Shown here: in pieces, positions 51,500-60,672 of the stretch
How the letters are laid out: each line of letters opens with the position of its first letter
Position numbering within the stretch: position 1 is the first letter of the stretch
Assembly (NCBI GenBank): GCA_030041385.1
Contig: JASHNY010000020.1
Coordinates: forward strand, 1 to 64,000
Reading direction: 5' to 3'
Length of the DNA stretch: 64,000 nt
Source of the DNA: Alphaproteobacteria bacterium
GTDB lineage: Bacteria > Pseudomonadota > Alphaproteobacteria > ATCC43930 > CGMCC-115725
Translations under genes and position numbers: made by a program
The notes under the pieces: model-generated
What the model was told of the DNA's origin: nothing
Seen by the model: only the letters and a program-made list of their open reading frames with translations
Databases searched by the model: none

Positions 51500-52658
51500 G
51501 GCCGGCGCGCCGTCGCCGACCGACCAGGAGGAAACGGACCGGCGCGACCATGCCGCGATGCGCTCGGCACTGTCGCTTGCCCGGCGAGGGCTCGGCTCGG
51601 CCTGGCCCAACCCGGCGGTCGGCTGCGTGATCGTCAATGGCGGGCGTGTCGTCGGGCGCGGCTGGACGCAGCCGGGCGGCCGGCCGCACGCCGAAGCCGA
51701 AGCGCTGGCCCGGGCCGGCGCGGCGGCGCGCGGCGCCACCGCCTATGTTACGCTCGAGCCGTGCTCCCACGCGGGGCGCGGCCCGGCTTGCGCCGATGCG
51801 CTGATCGCCGCGGGGGTGGCGCGCGTCGTCGCCGCGGTCGAAGACCCCGACCCGCGCACCGCCGGCGCCGGAATGGCCCGGCTGCGGGCGGCGGGTGTCG
51901 CGGTTCAGACCGGATTGTGCGCTGACGAGGCCCGCGAAGCGAATGCCGGGTTCTTTCAGCGCTTGGGCACCGGACGCCCGCTGGTGACGTTGAAGCTCGC
52001 GACCTCGCTGGACGGCCGCATCGCGACGGCGAGCGGCGAAAGCCGGTGGATCACCGGCTCTGCCGCACGCGACCGCGCGCATGCATTGCGGGCCGCGCAC
52101 GACGCGATCCTGGTCGGCACCGATACGGTCGCCGCCGACGATCCGCAGCTGACCTGCCGGCTGCCCGGGCTTGGCGGCCGCTCGCCGGTGCGGGTCGTGC
52201 TCGATCGCCGGCTGCGGCTGCCGCTCGCAGCGCGGGTTTTCGCCGAGGCGAGCACGGTGCCGACCTGGGTGTTGACGCTCGGCTCCTCATCCCCCGAGCG
52301 TTGGCGCGCGTTGCGCGAGCGCGGGGTCGAGATCGTCGCGGCGGAGCCGGACGGGGATGGCCGGATCGACCTTGAAAAGGCCCTTCTGGCGCTGGGCGGC
52401 CGGGGCCTGACCCGCGTGCTGGTCGAGGGCGGCGGCCGACTCGCGGCCTCGCTGTGGCGAGGCGGCCTTGTCGACCGGGTGGTGTGGATGCATGCGCCGC
52501 TGGCATTGGGCGGCGACGGCGTAGCGGCGGTCGCCGCGCTCGGCCTCGACCGGCTCGCCGACGCGCCGCGCCTGGAACTGGCGTCGATCCAAACGGCGGG
52601 GGGCGACATCGTCGAAACCTACCGCCTCGCCCCGCCGGGCGCCGGCAGGCCGTTCTAG
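51489..52658 (+). CDS. ribD: Riboflavin biosynthesis bifunctional deaminase/reductase
   Basis: A 389-residue protein. The deaminase domain (residues about 20-165) has [33 protein letters not shown] with the zinc His and catalytic Glu, and [20 protein letters not shown] with the two Cys ligands. The reductase domain (about 165-389) has [27 protein letters not shown] and [21 protein letters not shown]. It carries out two steps from the GTP-derived pyrimidine to the ribityl-uracil precursor. ATG 51489 lies inside the end of nrdR. Confidence 0.95.
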   Translation: MAIKAGAPSPTDQEETDRRDHAAMRSALSLARRGLGSAWPNPAVGCVIVNGGRVVGRGWTQPGGRPHAEAEALARAGAAARGATAYVTLEPCSHAGRGPACADALIAAGVARVVAAVEDPDPRTAGAGMARLRAAGVAVQTGLCADEAREANAGFFQRLGTGRPLVTLKLATSLDGRIATASGESRWITGSAARDRAHALRAAHDAILVGTDTVAADDPQLTCRLPGLGGRSPVRVVLDRRLRLPLAARVFAEASTVPTWVLTLGSSSPERWRALRERGVEIVAAEPDGDGRIDLEKALLALGGRGLTRVLVEGGGRLAASLWRGGLVDRVVWMHAPLALGGDGVAAVAALGLDRLADAPRLELASIQTAGGDIVETYRLAPPGAGRPF

Positions 52659-52975
52659 CGGGCCGCCGGCGGGCCCGACAGGTTTCCGCACTTGCGATCG
52701 AGAATGTCGTGCATCGCGACGCCGTGCGTTGACGAGTTGGGCGCGAAGACCGTGCCGGGGGCGAAGTGCATCGCCATGCCGGCGACATCGAGCGTGACCG
52801 GCGTCATCACGGTCCAAGCGCCGCCGGGATGGCGCGCGAAGGCGGGGCAGGGCACCGCCGGATCGGGCAAGGTCGAGCCGGCCTGGGCAAAGGCGGGTTC
52901 TGCGGCAGCCATCACCAACAGCAGGGAGGCCGCTCCCGCACAAAGGCGGAACCGTTGCTTTCTCAATATCTCCAT
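52655..52975 (-). CDS. Small secreted hypothetical protein, antisense within rib operon
   Basis: A 106-residue protein with a Sec signal peptide (RKQRFRLCAGAASLLLVMAAAEPAFA, cleavage near residue 30). The mature part (WTVMTPVTLDVAGMAMHFAPGTVFAPNSSTHGVAMHDILDRKCGNL) has no domain I recognise. It is encoded on the strand opposite to the rib operon between ribD and ribE, and its 3' end overlaps ribD by 4 bp. The single Cys pair (CPAF ... KCGN) could form a disulfide. Confidence 0.68.
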   Translation of the reverse strand: MEILRKQRFRLCAGAASLLLVMAAAEPAFAQAGSTLPDPAVPCPAFARHPGGAWTVMTPVTLDVAGMAMHFAPGTVFAPNSSTHGVAMHDILDRKCGNLSGPPAAR

Positions 52976-53075
52976 CGCGTGGGCCTTAACAATGGGCGCA
53001 TCTGGCCGGTAAACGCCGGAAGGGCGGCTTCGTCCGCCCCTTGCCTGCGGCCGGAGAGGCTCTTAGCCTAGCGCC

Positions 53076-53690
53076 ATGTTCACCGGAATCATTACCGATC
53101 TCGGCCGGGTGCGGCGGCTGCGGCGCGGCAACGGCCTCGAGCTGACGATCGCGACAGGGTTCGACATCGCGTCGATCGATATCGGCGCCTCGATCTGCTG
53201 TTCCGGCGTATGCCTGACGGTGGTTGCGCTCGAGGACGGGGCCTTCGCGGTTCAGGCATCGGGCGAGACGCTGGCGCGCTCGACCCTCGGCGGCTGGACC
53301 GAAGGGACGGCCGTCAACCTCGAACGCTCGCTGAAACTCGGCGACGAGTTCGGCGGGCATATCGTCTCGGGCCATGTCGACGGCGTCGCCGAGATTGTCG
53401 AGCGCCGGCAGGACGCCGAGTCGGTCCGCTTCACGATCGCGGCGCCGGCCGAATTCGCCGCATTGGTTGCGGAAAAGGGGTCGGTCGCGCTCGACGGCAT
53501 CAGCCTGACGGTCAACCAGGTCGCGGGCCGGAACTTCGGCGTCAACATCATCCCGTACACGCTGGCCCACACCAATCTGGGCGAGGCGCGACCCGGCCAA
53601 TTGCTCAATTTCGAAGTCGACCCGATCGCGCGCTATGTCGCGCGGCTTCTCAATGCCCGCGGCGAAGCCGCCCACGAGGCCGGACGATGA
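53076..53690 (+). CDS. ribE: Riboflavin synthase, alpha chain
   Basis: A 204-residue enzyme that dismutates two 6,7-dimethyl-8-ribityllumazine molecules into riboflavin. It has two lumazine-binding repeats: MFTGIITDLGRVRRL ... GASICCSGVCLTVV and LGDEFGGHIVSGHVDGVAEIV ... KGSVALDGISLTVN. The start MFTGI is the family norm. The stop overlaps ribH as ATGA. Because of the antisense gene before it, the ribE transcript may start in the 100-bp gap 52976-53075. Confidence 0.96.
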   Translation: MFTGIITDLGRVRRLRRGNGLELTIATGFDIASIDIGASICCSGVCLTVVALEDGAFAVQASGETLARSTLGGWTEGTAVNLERSLKLGDEFGGHIVSGHVDGVAEIVERRQDAESVRFTIAAPAEFAALVAEKGSVALDGISLTVNQVAGRNFGVNIIPYTLAHTNLGEARPGQLLNFEVDPIARYVARLLNARGEAAHEAGR

Positions 53691-54130
53691 CCAAAACTCC
53701 CCATCTGCTGCTGGTCGAGGCGCAATTCTATCCGCATATCAGCGCCCTGTTGCGGCAAGGCGCCGAGCGGGCATTGGCGGAGGCGGGCGCCACCTTCGAG
53801 GCGGTGGCGGTGCCGGGTGCCTTCGAGATCCCCGGTGCGATCAAGTTCGCCGCGAAATCCGGCAATTTCGACGGATACGTCGCGCTTGGCTGCGTGATCC
53901 GCGGCGAGACCAGTCATTACGACCATGTCTGCAGCGAAAGCGCACGCGGCCTGCAGGACCTGGCCTGCCGCGACGGTCTCGCGATCGGTTTCGGCATCGC
54001 CACCTGCAACAACGAGGCGCAGGCCCTGGCGCGGACGTCATGCGATGGGCGCGACATGGGCGGCAAGGCGGTCCGTGCCTGCCTGGCGATGGTTGCCTTG
54101 AAGCGGCGATTTGCCGGGAGCGCGGAGTGA
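53687..54130 (+). CDS. ribH: 6,7-Dimethyl-8-ribityllumazine synthase
   Basis: A 147-residue lumazine synthase. Motifs: LLLVEAQFYPHISALLRQGAERAL, EAVAVPGAFEIPGAIKFAA, the catalytic-His loop VALGCVIRGETSHYDHVCSESARGL, and the C-terminal helix RDMGGKAVRACLAMVALKRRF. It joins the ribityl-uracil with 3,4-dihydroxybutanone phosphate. It overlaps ribE (ATGA) and nusB (GTGA), so the three are tightly coupled. Confidence 0.96.
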   Translation: MTKTPHLLLVEAQFYPHISALLRQGAERALAEAGATFEAVAVPGAFEIPGAIKFAAKSGNFDGYVALGCVIRGETSHYDHVCSESARGLQDLACRDGLAIGFGIATCNNEAQALARTSCDGRDMGGKAVRACLAMVALKRRFAGSAE

Positions 54131-54627
54131 ACCCGACCGAGGAGCCTGTGCATGGCGCCGGACCCGGCCGCCGTGGCGGCGGGAGCCGGCGCCGGGCCGC
54201 CCGCCTGGCGGCAGTGCAGGCTCTCTACCAGCTCGAACTGAACCCCGGGCTCGGCGCCGACGGGGTGGTGCGCGAATTTGCCAATCACCGCCTCGGTCGC
54301 GAGATCGACGGCAATGATTACGGCGATGCCGACGCGACGCTGTTTGCCGAGATCGTGCGCGGTGTCGTTGCCGACCGCGATCGCCTAGACGAGGCGATTG
54401 CGGCGTCGCTCACCGAGGAATGGCCGCTGGCGCGACTGGAGACGATATTGCGGTTGCTGCTGGAAGCCGGCGCGTTCGAGATCGTCCATCGCCGCGATAT
54501 CCCGCCGCGGGTGACCTTGAGCGAATATGTCGGCCTTGCCCATGCGTTCTTTGAAGGCAAGCAGCCGGGCCTGGCGAACGGCGTTCTCGATCACCTCGCC
54601 CGCACCCTGCGCCCTGCCGAGATGTAG
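54127..54627 (+). CDS. nusB: Transcription antitermination factor NusB
   Basis: A 166-residue NusB. Family parts: RRRAARLAAVQALYQLELN, the helix with ATLFAEIVRGVVADRDRLDEAIAASL, and EEWPLARLETILRLLLEAGAFEIVHRRDIPPRVTLSEYVGLAHAFFEGKQPGLANGVLDHLAR. It acts with NusE/S10 at boxA in rRNA antitermination. The start is the GTG at 54127 that overlaps the ribH stop; the N-terminus has an extra Gly/Arg-rich stretch ([18 protein letters not shown]). Confidence 0.95.
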   Translation: MNPTEEPVHGAGPGRRGGGSRRRAARLAAVQALYQLELNPGLGADGVVREFANHRLGREIDGNDYGDADATLFAEIVRGVVADRDRLDEAIAASLTEEWPLARLETILRLLLEAGAFEIVHRRDIPPRVTLSEYVGLAHAFFEGKQPGLANGVLDHLARTLRPAEM

Positions 54628-54630
54628 GCG

Positions 54631-55611
54631 ATGACTGCCGGCGGGCTCGGCGAGTTTGGCCGCATCCGGTGCTTTTTCGCGCCGCTTGCCGGGCCCGGCG
54701 GGCTGGGATTGACCGACGACGCCGCGCTGTTCGACTGCGAGCCGGGGCGCCGCCTGGTCGTGACGGCCGATGCGATCGTTGCCGGAATCCATTATCTGCC
54801 GGACGATCCGCCCGACCTGGTGGCGCGCAAATTGCTGCGCGTCAACCTGTCGGACCTGGCGGCCATGGGCGCGCGACCGCGCCATTACCTGTTGACGACG
54901 GCATTGCCTGAGACGATCGACGACGCATGGGTTGCCCGCTTTGCCGCAGGGCTTGCAGAGGACCAGCGCCGGTTCGGGGTCGATCTGCTTGGCGGCGACT
55001 CGGTTGCGACGTCGGGGCCGGCGGTGTTGTCGCTGACCGCGATCGGTGATGTCGCCGCGGGGGCCGAAATCCGCCGCCGCGGCGCGCAACCGGGCGACCG
55101 GGTGTGGGTGTCGGGGACGATCGGGGATGCCGGCCTGGGCCTGGCGGTGCTGAAGGGCGAATACGAAGCGCTTCCGGCCGAGCATCGCGCCGCGCTCTCG
55201 GGGCGCTACCGGTTGCCGGAGCCGCGCACGGCGCTGGGGCCGCGGCTCGCGGGGATCGCCCACGCGATGATCGATGTTTCCGACGGGCTGCTCGCTGATC
55301 TCGGCCACATCTGCGCGGCGTCGCAAGTGGCGGCGACGGTCGCCGCGGCCTTGTTGCCGCTGTCGCCAGCGGCCGCGGCGGCCATCGCGGCGGCGCCGGA
55401 AATGCGGGCAAAACTGGCCGGCGCCGGCGACGATTATGAATTGCTGTTCACCGCGCCGGCGGCGATGGACCCGGCGATCGTCCGGGTGGGGGCCGATCTT
55501 GGCTTGGCCTTGACCGCAATCGGCACGATCGAGGCGGGGGAGGGGGTGCGGCTCGTCGATCCCGCGGGCCGGCCTATCGCCGTGAAAAGCCCCGGCTACC
55601 GCCACTTCTGA
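54631..55611 (+). CDS. thiL: Thiamine-monophosphate kinase
   Basis: A 326-residue ThiL that phosphorylates thiamine monophosphate to the diphosphate. Motifs: GLTDDAALFDCEPGRRLVVTADAIVAGIHYLPDDPPDLVARKLLRVNLSDLAAMGARPRHYLLT, FGVDLLGGDSVATSGPAVLSLTAIG, AHAMIDVSDGLLADLGHICAAS and KLAGAGDDYELLFTAPA. The gene starts 3 bp after nusB and ends the housekeeping operon. Confidence 0.95.
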   Translation: MTAGGLGEFGRIRCFFAPLAGPGGLGLTDDAALFDCEPGRRLVVTADAIVAGIHYLPDDPPDLVARKLLRVNLSDLAAMGARPRHYLLTTALPETIDDAWVARFAAGLAEDQRRFGVDLLGGDSVATSGPAVLSLTAIGDVAAGAEIRRRGAQPGDRVWVSGTIGDAGLGLAVLKGEYEALPAEHRAALSGRYRLPEPRTALGPRLAGIAHAMIDVSDGLLADLGHICAASQVAATVAAALLPLSPAAAAAIAAAPEMRAKLAGAGDDYELLFTAPAAMDPAIVRVGADLGLALTAIGTIEAGEGVRLVDPAGRPIAVKSPGYRHF

Positions 55612-55731
55612 CCGCGATATCGGCGCCGATCTTTGATTCAGCAATGAATAATGCTAAAAGGTCGATGCCGACGCCGCCAATTCGACCGGTGCGCGGAAGC
55701 CCCGCTGGGCAAAGGGGAGACTCCGGCTGCA

Positions 55732-57036
55732 ATGAACCGGGTTTTCTTCTTTCTCTCGACGCTGTTAGTTACGCTCGCCGCGTGCTCGGCGATACCGACA
55801 ACCGGCCCGTCGGGCGATCAGGTCATCGCCGACTCGCACGGGCCTGGCTATCCCCGGTTCGACATCGTCAGGATCGACGATCGGGTGCTCGGCACCCTGG
55901 CGGCGCAGCCCACTATTCCGTTTCACTCGCGTTTCCCGAAATATACGCCGCCGCCCGAACTGCCGATCGAAGTCGGCGACGTGGTGTCGGTCGTGATCTG
56001 GGAAGCAGCCGGGAACGGGCTGTTCGGGCGGTCGTTGTCGGCGACCACGGCGACCGGCAGCGAGCTTGTCGACAGATTGCGAGCCGCCGGCGTGGCCCTG
56101 CCGGTCGGGCCGATATCGTCCGGTCAGCTGAGCAGCACGCTCGCACGTCTGCGGAACACCGCGGAAGGGCAGTCGACGTTGCAGTCGCTGCAGCCGACCG
56201 GGCGCTCCGGCACAAGCATCCCCGACCAGCAAGTCGGCCCCGACGGCGCCATCACCATTCCCTATGCCGGGCGCATCCCGGTCGTCGGCCTCACCCCGAC
56301 CGCGGTTGGGCACCTGATCGCCCGCCGTCTGGCGCAAAAGGCGATCGAGCCGCAGCTGCTGGTCGTCGTCAAAAGCAGCGACGTCAATTCCGTCGCGGTG
56401 TCGGGCGACCTCATCAAAGGGGCCCGGGTCACCCTCTCGGAGGGCGGAACGACGCTGATGCAGGCGATCGCGGCGGCCGGCGGTACGACCGCGCCGGTCC
56501 ACGACACCTATGTCGAGCTGTCGCGCGACGGGATCACGGCGGCGATCCCGCTCGCAGCCCTCGTCGCCGACCCCGACGAGGACATCTTTGCGCGGCCGGG
56601 CGATGTCATCACGGTCGAGCGCAAGCCGCGGGTCGTCAGCGTGTTCGGCGCCACCACGATAAACAGGGCGGTCACCTTCGACCGGGAAAACGTGTCGCTG
56701 ATCGAGGCGCTCGGACGCGCGGGCGGGTTGCTGGACCAAAATGCCGACCCGCGGGCGATATTCCTGATGCGCTACGAGCCGGCGAGGCTGGTCAAAGCGC
56801 TCGGCGAACCCCCGGTGCCGGGTGCGCCGCCGGGGGTCGAGCCGGTCGCCTATCAGCTCGACCTCTACAACGCGAAATCCTACGCCCTCGCCAAGCGCTT
56901 TCTGCTGCACGACAACGACGTGATCTATGTCGCGAACGCGAAGATCATGCCGGTCCAGAAGGTCTTCACCGTTTTCGAGAACCTCACCGCCCCGGCGATC
57001 AGCGGCTACCTGACCTGCAGGTCGATCAAGTGCTGA
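55732..57036 (+). CDS. Outer-membrane polysaccharide export lipoprotein (Wza/OPX type)
   Basis: A 434-residue OPX protein. The lipobox is LVTLAAC (Cys near 18). PES domain: PIEVGDVVSVVIWEAAG ... QVGPDGAITIPYAGRIPVVGLTPTAVGHLIARRL. SLBB-like domains: NSVAVSGDLIKGARVTLSEGGTTLMQAIAAAGG and VVSVFGATTINRAVTFDRENVSLIEALGRAGGLLDQNADP. The C-terminus has DVIYVANAKIMPVQKVFTVF with a short amphipathic end. It forms the outer-membrane channel for capsular or exopolysaccharide. No glycosyltransferase or Wzc gene is nearby. ATG 55732 has GGGGAG 13 nt upstream. Confidence 0.91.
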   Translation: MNRVFFFLSTLLVTLAACSAIPTTGPSGDQVIADSHGPGYPRFDIVRIDDRVLGTLAAQPTIPFHSRFPKYTPPPELPIEVGDVVSVVIWEAAGNGLFGRSLSATTATGSELVDRLRAAGVALPVGPISSGQLSSTLARLRNTAEGQSTLQSLQPTGRSGTSIPDQQVGPDGAITIPYAGRIPVVGLTPTAVGHLIARRLAQKAIEPQLLVVVKSSDVNSVAVSGDLIKGARVTLSEGGTTLMQAIAAAGGTTAPVHDTYVELSRDGITAAIPLAALVADPDEDIFARPGDVITVERKPRVVSVFGATTINRAVTFDRENVSLIEALGRAGGLLDQNADPRAIFLMRYEPARLVKALGEPPVPGAPPGVEPVAYQLDLYNAKSYALAKRFLLHDNDVIYVANAKIMPVQKVFTVFENLTAPAISGYLTCRSIKC

Positions 57037-57054
57037 TGCGGCGGCCGGCCTGGC

Positions 57055-58035
57055 TCACCGCAGCAGTCGTCCGACCGTGTCGGAGGTGAATGCGGCGAGA
57101 TCCTCCGGCCCGAGGAAATTGATGTCGCCGGGCGTGGCGAGGGCGATCGCCGCGAGATAGGCCGCCAGGCGGATCGCAAGATCGAGATCGCCGTCGAGGA
57201 CCCCGTGCAACAGCCCAGCGACAAACGAGTCGCCGGCGCCGATCCGATCGACGATCTCGACCGGATAGCGCGGCGCCTCGCGCAATACGCCATGCGCCAG
57301 AAACAGGTCGCCGGTATCGCTGCCCGGCGGCCGGGTCAAGGCCACGAGCGGCGTGCCGTACCGGGCGGCGACGGCCTCGGCGAGGTCTGCGCCGGCCTCG
57401 GCGAAGCCGAGCACGCTCTGCGCATCGCGCTCGGCCAGCACCAGGAGTTCGAGATTTGGTGCAACCGCGTCGAGCACGGCGCGGGCTTCCGCCGGCGTGG
57501 TCAATGTCGCCCGATGGTTGAGGTCGTAGGAGAGCGGCTTCTTGGCCGCGCCGGCGAGCCCGGCAACCTCGATCGTCAGCGCCCGGCACCCCGGTCCCAG
57601 GGCCGGGGTGATGCCGCACAAGTGCACGCGCGCGCTCGCCCCGATCAAGTCGCCCCACGGCGCGTCGCCAAGCTCCATTCCGGCTGCGGCCGATTGCTTG
57701 CGGTCATAGATCACGCGCGCATTGCGTGGCGCCGGGCCCGGTTCGAAGAACATCAGGCCTAGCCGGGCATCCTCGATCCGCCTGACCCAGCGGGTGTCGA
57801 CCCCGTGGCGCCGCGCCTCGCCCTCGACGATGCGGCCGAGCGGCCCTTCCGGCAGGCGCGAGACCCAGGCGACCTGTCGGCCGAGCCGGGCCAATACGCA
57901 ACCGACATTCAGCTCGCTGCCGCCGATGCCGATCTCGAACAGGCGCGCCTGGTCGAACCGCTGCATTCCCGGCGGCGACAGGCGCAGCAAGGTCTCGCCC
58001 ACGGTAACCAGATCGTATCGGGGAATTTCCGACAT
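57055..58035 (-). CDS. PfkB-family sugar kinase (2-keto-3-deoxygluconate kinase-like)
   Basis: A 326-residue ribokinase-type kinase. N-terminal VTVGETLLRLSPPG and IGGSELNVGCVLARLGRQVAWVSRLPEGPLGR; the C-terminal PfkB signature VDRIGAGDSFVAGLLHG contains the catalytic Asp in GAGDSF. KDG-kinase-like features include GLMFFEPGPAPRNARVIYDRKQSA. It probably phosphorylates 2-keto-3-deoxygluconate or a similar aldonic sugar. The SDR gene lies directly upstream on the same strand (18-bp gap), suggesting a sugar-acid catabolic pair. Confidence 0.9.
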   Translation of the reverse strand: MSEIPRYDLVTVGETLLRLSPPGMQRFDQARLFEIGIGGSELNVGCVLARLGRQVAWVSRLPEGPLGRIVEGEARRHGVDTRWVRRIEDARLGLMFFEPGPAPRNARVIYDRKQSAAAGMELGDAPWGDLIGASARVHLCGITPALGPGCRALTIEVAGLAGAAKKPLSYDLNHRATLTTPAEARAVLDAVAPNLELLVLAERDAQSVLGFAEAGADLAEAVAARYGTPLVALTRPPGSDTGDLFLAHGVLREAPRYPVEIVDRIGAGDSFVAGLLHGVLDGDLDLAIRLAAYLAAIALATPGDINFLGPEDLAAFTSDTVGRLLR

Positions 58036-58053
58036 CGGTGTGGTCTCGCTCCG

Positions 58054-58821
58054 TCAGACCGCCATCCATCCGCCATCGACGTTGTAGCAGGCGCCGGTCA
58101 CGTAGCTGGCGCGGTCGGAAACGAGCCAGGCGACCATCTCCGCGATTTCCTCGGGCTCGCCCATGCGCCCCTGCGGTATCTGGGCCATGATCGCCTCGCC
58201 GCGGCGGCGCATCGCGTCTTCGGTCATCCGGGTCTTGATAAAGCCGGGGCAGACCGCATTGACCCGGATCTTCGCGCCCGCATATTCGAGCGCCGCGGTC
58301 TTGGTCAACCCGAGCACGCCGTGCTTGGCGGCGACATAGGCCGACGAGGTCGGTAACCCGATCAGCCCGGCGATCGAGCCGGTATTGACGACCGCACCGC
58401 CGCCTTGCGCCAGCATGTGGCGGATTTCCTCTTTCATGCACAGCCACACGCTTTTCAGATTGACCGCGATCATGCGATCGAACGAGTCCTCGCTCCAGTC
58501 GGCGGTCTTGTGGCCGCTGGCCGCGACCTGGTACGGCGCGATGCCGGCATTGTTGAAGGCGCAGTCGATGCGGCCGTAGGCGGCGACCGTGCCGTCGACC
58601 ATCGCGCGCACGGTGTCGCCTGCGGTGACGTCGCCCGAGAACGAGATCGCCTGGCCGCCGGCACGGTTGACCAGCGCCACGGTCTCCTCGACCGCCGCGG
58701 CGGCCAGGTCCGCGACCGCGAGCCGTGCGCCTTCGCGGGCGAAGACCAGCGCCGCCGCCCGGCCGATGCCGCCGCCGGCGCCGGTGATCAGCGCCGCCTT
58801 CCCTTCGAGCATTCCGGTCAT
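58054..58821 (-). CDS. SDR family oxidoreductase
   Basis: A 255-residue classical SDR with TGAGGGIG, NNAG, NTGSIAG (Ser) and AYVAAKHGV (Tyr-x3-Lys), ending GACYNVDGGWMAV. ATG 58821 has GGAGGG upstream; the longer track start lacks support. By pattern it is a 2,5-dichloro-2,5-cyclohexadiene-diol or glucose-dehydrogenase-like enzyme. It is cotranscribed with the PfkB kinase, so a polyol or sugar-acid oxidation is possible. Confidence 0.9.
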   Translation of the reverse strand: MTGMLEGKAALITGAGGGIGRAAALVFAREGARLAVADLAAAAVEETVALVNRAGGQAISFSGDVTAGDTVRAMVDGTVAAYGRIDCAFNNAGIAPYQVAASGHKTADWSEDSFDRMIAVNLKSVWLCMKEEIRHMLAQGGGAVVNTGSIAGLIGLPTSSAYVAAKHGVLGLTKTAALEYAGAKIRVNAVCPGFIKTRMTEDAMRRRGEAIMAQIPQGRMGEPEEIAEMVAWLVSDRASYVTGACYNVDGGWMAV

Positions 58822-58958
58822 CGCGATCCCTCCGCTAGAGATGCGGGTATAGCGCGGTTGGGCTCGCCCCGCTTCAGGCAACCGAGCCCACCGGCCTCAC
58901 CGGGCGATGATTTCCGCTTTGCCGGCGAAGTCAAACCGGTTTTGCCGTATAAGGCGGC

Positions 58959-59906
58959 ATGGACCTCCGCATCCGCTCGATCGCCTATCTCGCCGAGGAC
59001 ATCAACGGCTACGAGCTGGTCGACCCGAACGGGCATGACCTGCCGCGGTTTGCCGCCGGCGCCCATATCGCGGTGCGGGTCGCCGGCGGGGTCTGGCGCG
59101 ACTACTCGCTGTGGAACGACCCGGCCGAGCGCCGCCGCTATTGCGTCGCGGTCTTGCGCGAGGCTGCCGGGGAGGGGTCGCGCCAGCTGCACGAGCGGGT
59201 GCGGCCTGGCGACATCGTCGAAGTGTCGTGGCCGCGCAACCATTTTCCGCTCGCCGAGGATGCCGCGCGGCATCTGCTGATCGCCGGCGGCATCGGCATC
59301 ACCCCGATCATGGCGATGATCGCCGAGCTGAAGCGGCGCCGCGCCGATTTCCGGCTCCATTATTGTACCCGCAGCCCGGAGAAGACGGCGTTCCGCGAGG
59401 AATTGTCGCTATTGGCGGCGCTGGGCTGCGCGGTCTTTCACTATGACGGAGGCGACCCGGCGAAGGGGCTCGACATCGCGGCCCTGCTGCGCGAGCCTGA
59501 GCCGGGCACCCACCTCTATTATTGCGGCCCGACCGGTCTGATGCGGGCGGCCGCGGCCGCTTCGGCCCACTGGCCCGACGGGACCGTGCATTTCGAGTTC
59601 TTCACCGGCCCGGCAGCGGCGGCTCCGGCGGCGCTCGCGGACGACCGCCCGTTCATCGTGCGGCTCGCCCGGAGCGGCGGCACGATCGAGGTCGCGGTCG
59701 GCGAATCGATCGCGGCGGCGCTGGCACGGCGCGGCATCGCCGTCCGCACCTCCTGCGAACTCGGCTATTGCGGCACCTGCCTGACCCGGTACCTCGCCGG
59801 CGAACCCGATCACCGCGACGAGATCCTGCGGCCGGAAGACCGCGCCCAGTATCTGCTCGCCTGCTGTGCCCGGGCCAGAAGCGGCGAACTCGTGCTCGAC
59901 CTCTAG
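58959..59906 (+). CDS. PDR/VanB-family oxidoreductase (FMN, NADH, 2Fe-2S)
   Basis: A 315-residue phthalate-dioxygenase-reductase-type protein. FMN domain: DLPRFAAGAHIAVRVAGGVWRDYSLWND (R-x-Y-S). NAD domain: HLLIAGGIGITPIMAMIAEL, FRLHYCTRSPEKTAFREEL, HLYYCGPTGLM. C-terminal plant-type ferredoxin: RTSCELGYCGTCLTRYLAGEPDHRDEIL ... LLACCARARSG (four Cys). It passes electrons from NADH to a Rieske oxygenase. It could serve the oxygenase at 38032, but the two are 19 kb apart. Confidence 0.92.
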   Translation: MDLRIRSIAYLAEDINGYELVDPNGHDLPRFAAGAHIAVRVAGGVWRDYSLWNDPAERRRYCVAVLREAAGEGSRQLHERVRPGDIVEVSWPRNHFPLAEDAARHLLIAGGIGITPIMAMIAELKRRRADFRLHYCTRSPEKTAFREELSLLAALGCAVFHYDGGDPAKGLDIAALLREPEPGTHLYYCGPTGLMRAAAAASAHWPDGTVHFEFFTGPAAAAPAALADDRPFIVRLARSGGTIEVAVGESIAAALARRGIAVRTSCELGYCGTCLTRYLAGEPDHRDEILRPEDRAQYLLACCARARSGELVLDL

Positions 59907-59917
59907 GCTGGACCTCG

Positions 59918-60010
59918 ACTTGATCCGGGCATCTACGTCTTTTTTGTTCCGGCGCTCGGGATTGAAGACGTGGACCCCCGGGTCAAGCCCGGGGGAGACG
60001 ATCATCTGGA
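59918..60010. repeat. Palindromic repeat (CCCGGGTCAAGCCCGGG type)
   Basis: Between convergent genes at 59906 and 60039 lies GACCTCGACTTGATCCGGGC ... ACGTGGACCCCCGGGTCAAG, then CCCGGGGGAGACGATCATC. It forms a strong hairpin and resembles short repeats at 30004-30062 and 39293-39400. It may also act as a terminator. Confidence 0.6.
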
Positions 60011-60038
60011 ATGTGCTTCAATCCAAACGGATCACGGC

Positions 60039-60659
60039 CTAGGACGGGCCGATCACGACGACCAGCACCTCGGCGTTCTCGCCATCGAGCGAGCGCGAGC
60101 GGTGCGCCAGGTGCGAGTCGAAATACAATGCATCGCCGGGGTCGAGCGCGATCCGCCGACCCGCCACGGTGACCTCGACCCGGCCCGACAAAACAAACAG
60201 CAGCTCCTCGCCGACATGCGAGAACATGCGGTCGTCTTGAAAGGCCAGCGGCGGCCGCATGACGTAAGGCTCCATGCGTTTGAACCGCTTGGCGCCGGCG
60301 ATCATCTCGTAATTGTAGCCGGAAGGGCCGTCGGGGCGCATGAAGGCGCGCCGCTGGCCCTTGCGTGCGATGCACACCGCCCCCGACTCGTGATCTTCGC
60401 CGAGCAACTGGCCGACCGTGAGACCGAAGCTTTCGGCCAGCCGCATCGCCGTCGAGATCGACGGCACCGCGAGGCCGCGCTCGACCTTGGAGATGAAGCT
60501 CTTGGTCAGCCCCGCCGCCGCCGAAAGCTGATCCAGCGTCATCCGGCGCTGGTGCCGCATAAAGCGGATGCGGCTGCCGATGTCGGCCGCGCTCGCGGGT
60601 CTCGCCGCATTGTTCGCGCGTGCGCTGACGGCGGCCGCTTCTCGGTGCATCGACGGCAT
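60039..60659 (-). CDS. XRE-family regulator with C-terminal cupin sensor domain
   Basis: A 206-residue regulator. Helix-turn-helix: IGSRIRFMRHQRRMTLDQLSAAAGLTKSFISKVERGLAVPSISTAMRLAESFGLTVGQLLGE (about residues 30-90). Cupin_2 domain: PLAFQDDRMFSHVGEELLFVLSGRVEVTVAGRRIALDPGDALYFDSHLAHRSRSL. Such proteins sense small molecules and control nearby catabolic genes. The start is ATG 60659, 14 bp after the class II aldolase stop, so it is likely cotranscribed with and controls that gene; the track's longer start overlaps it. Confidence 0.9.
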   Translation of the reverse strand: MPSMHREAAAVSARANNAARPASAADIGSRIRFMRHQRRMTLDQLSAAAGLTKSFISKVERGLAVPSISTAMRLAESFGLTVGQLLGEDHESGAVCIARKGQRRAFMRPDGPSGYNYEMIAGAKRFKRMEPYVMRPPLAFQDDRMFSHVGEELLFVLSGRVEVTVAGRRIALDPGDALYFDSHLAHRSRSLDGENAEVLVVVIGPS

Positions 60660-60672
60660 CGGCGGCGGTGGT

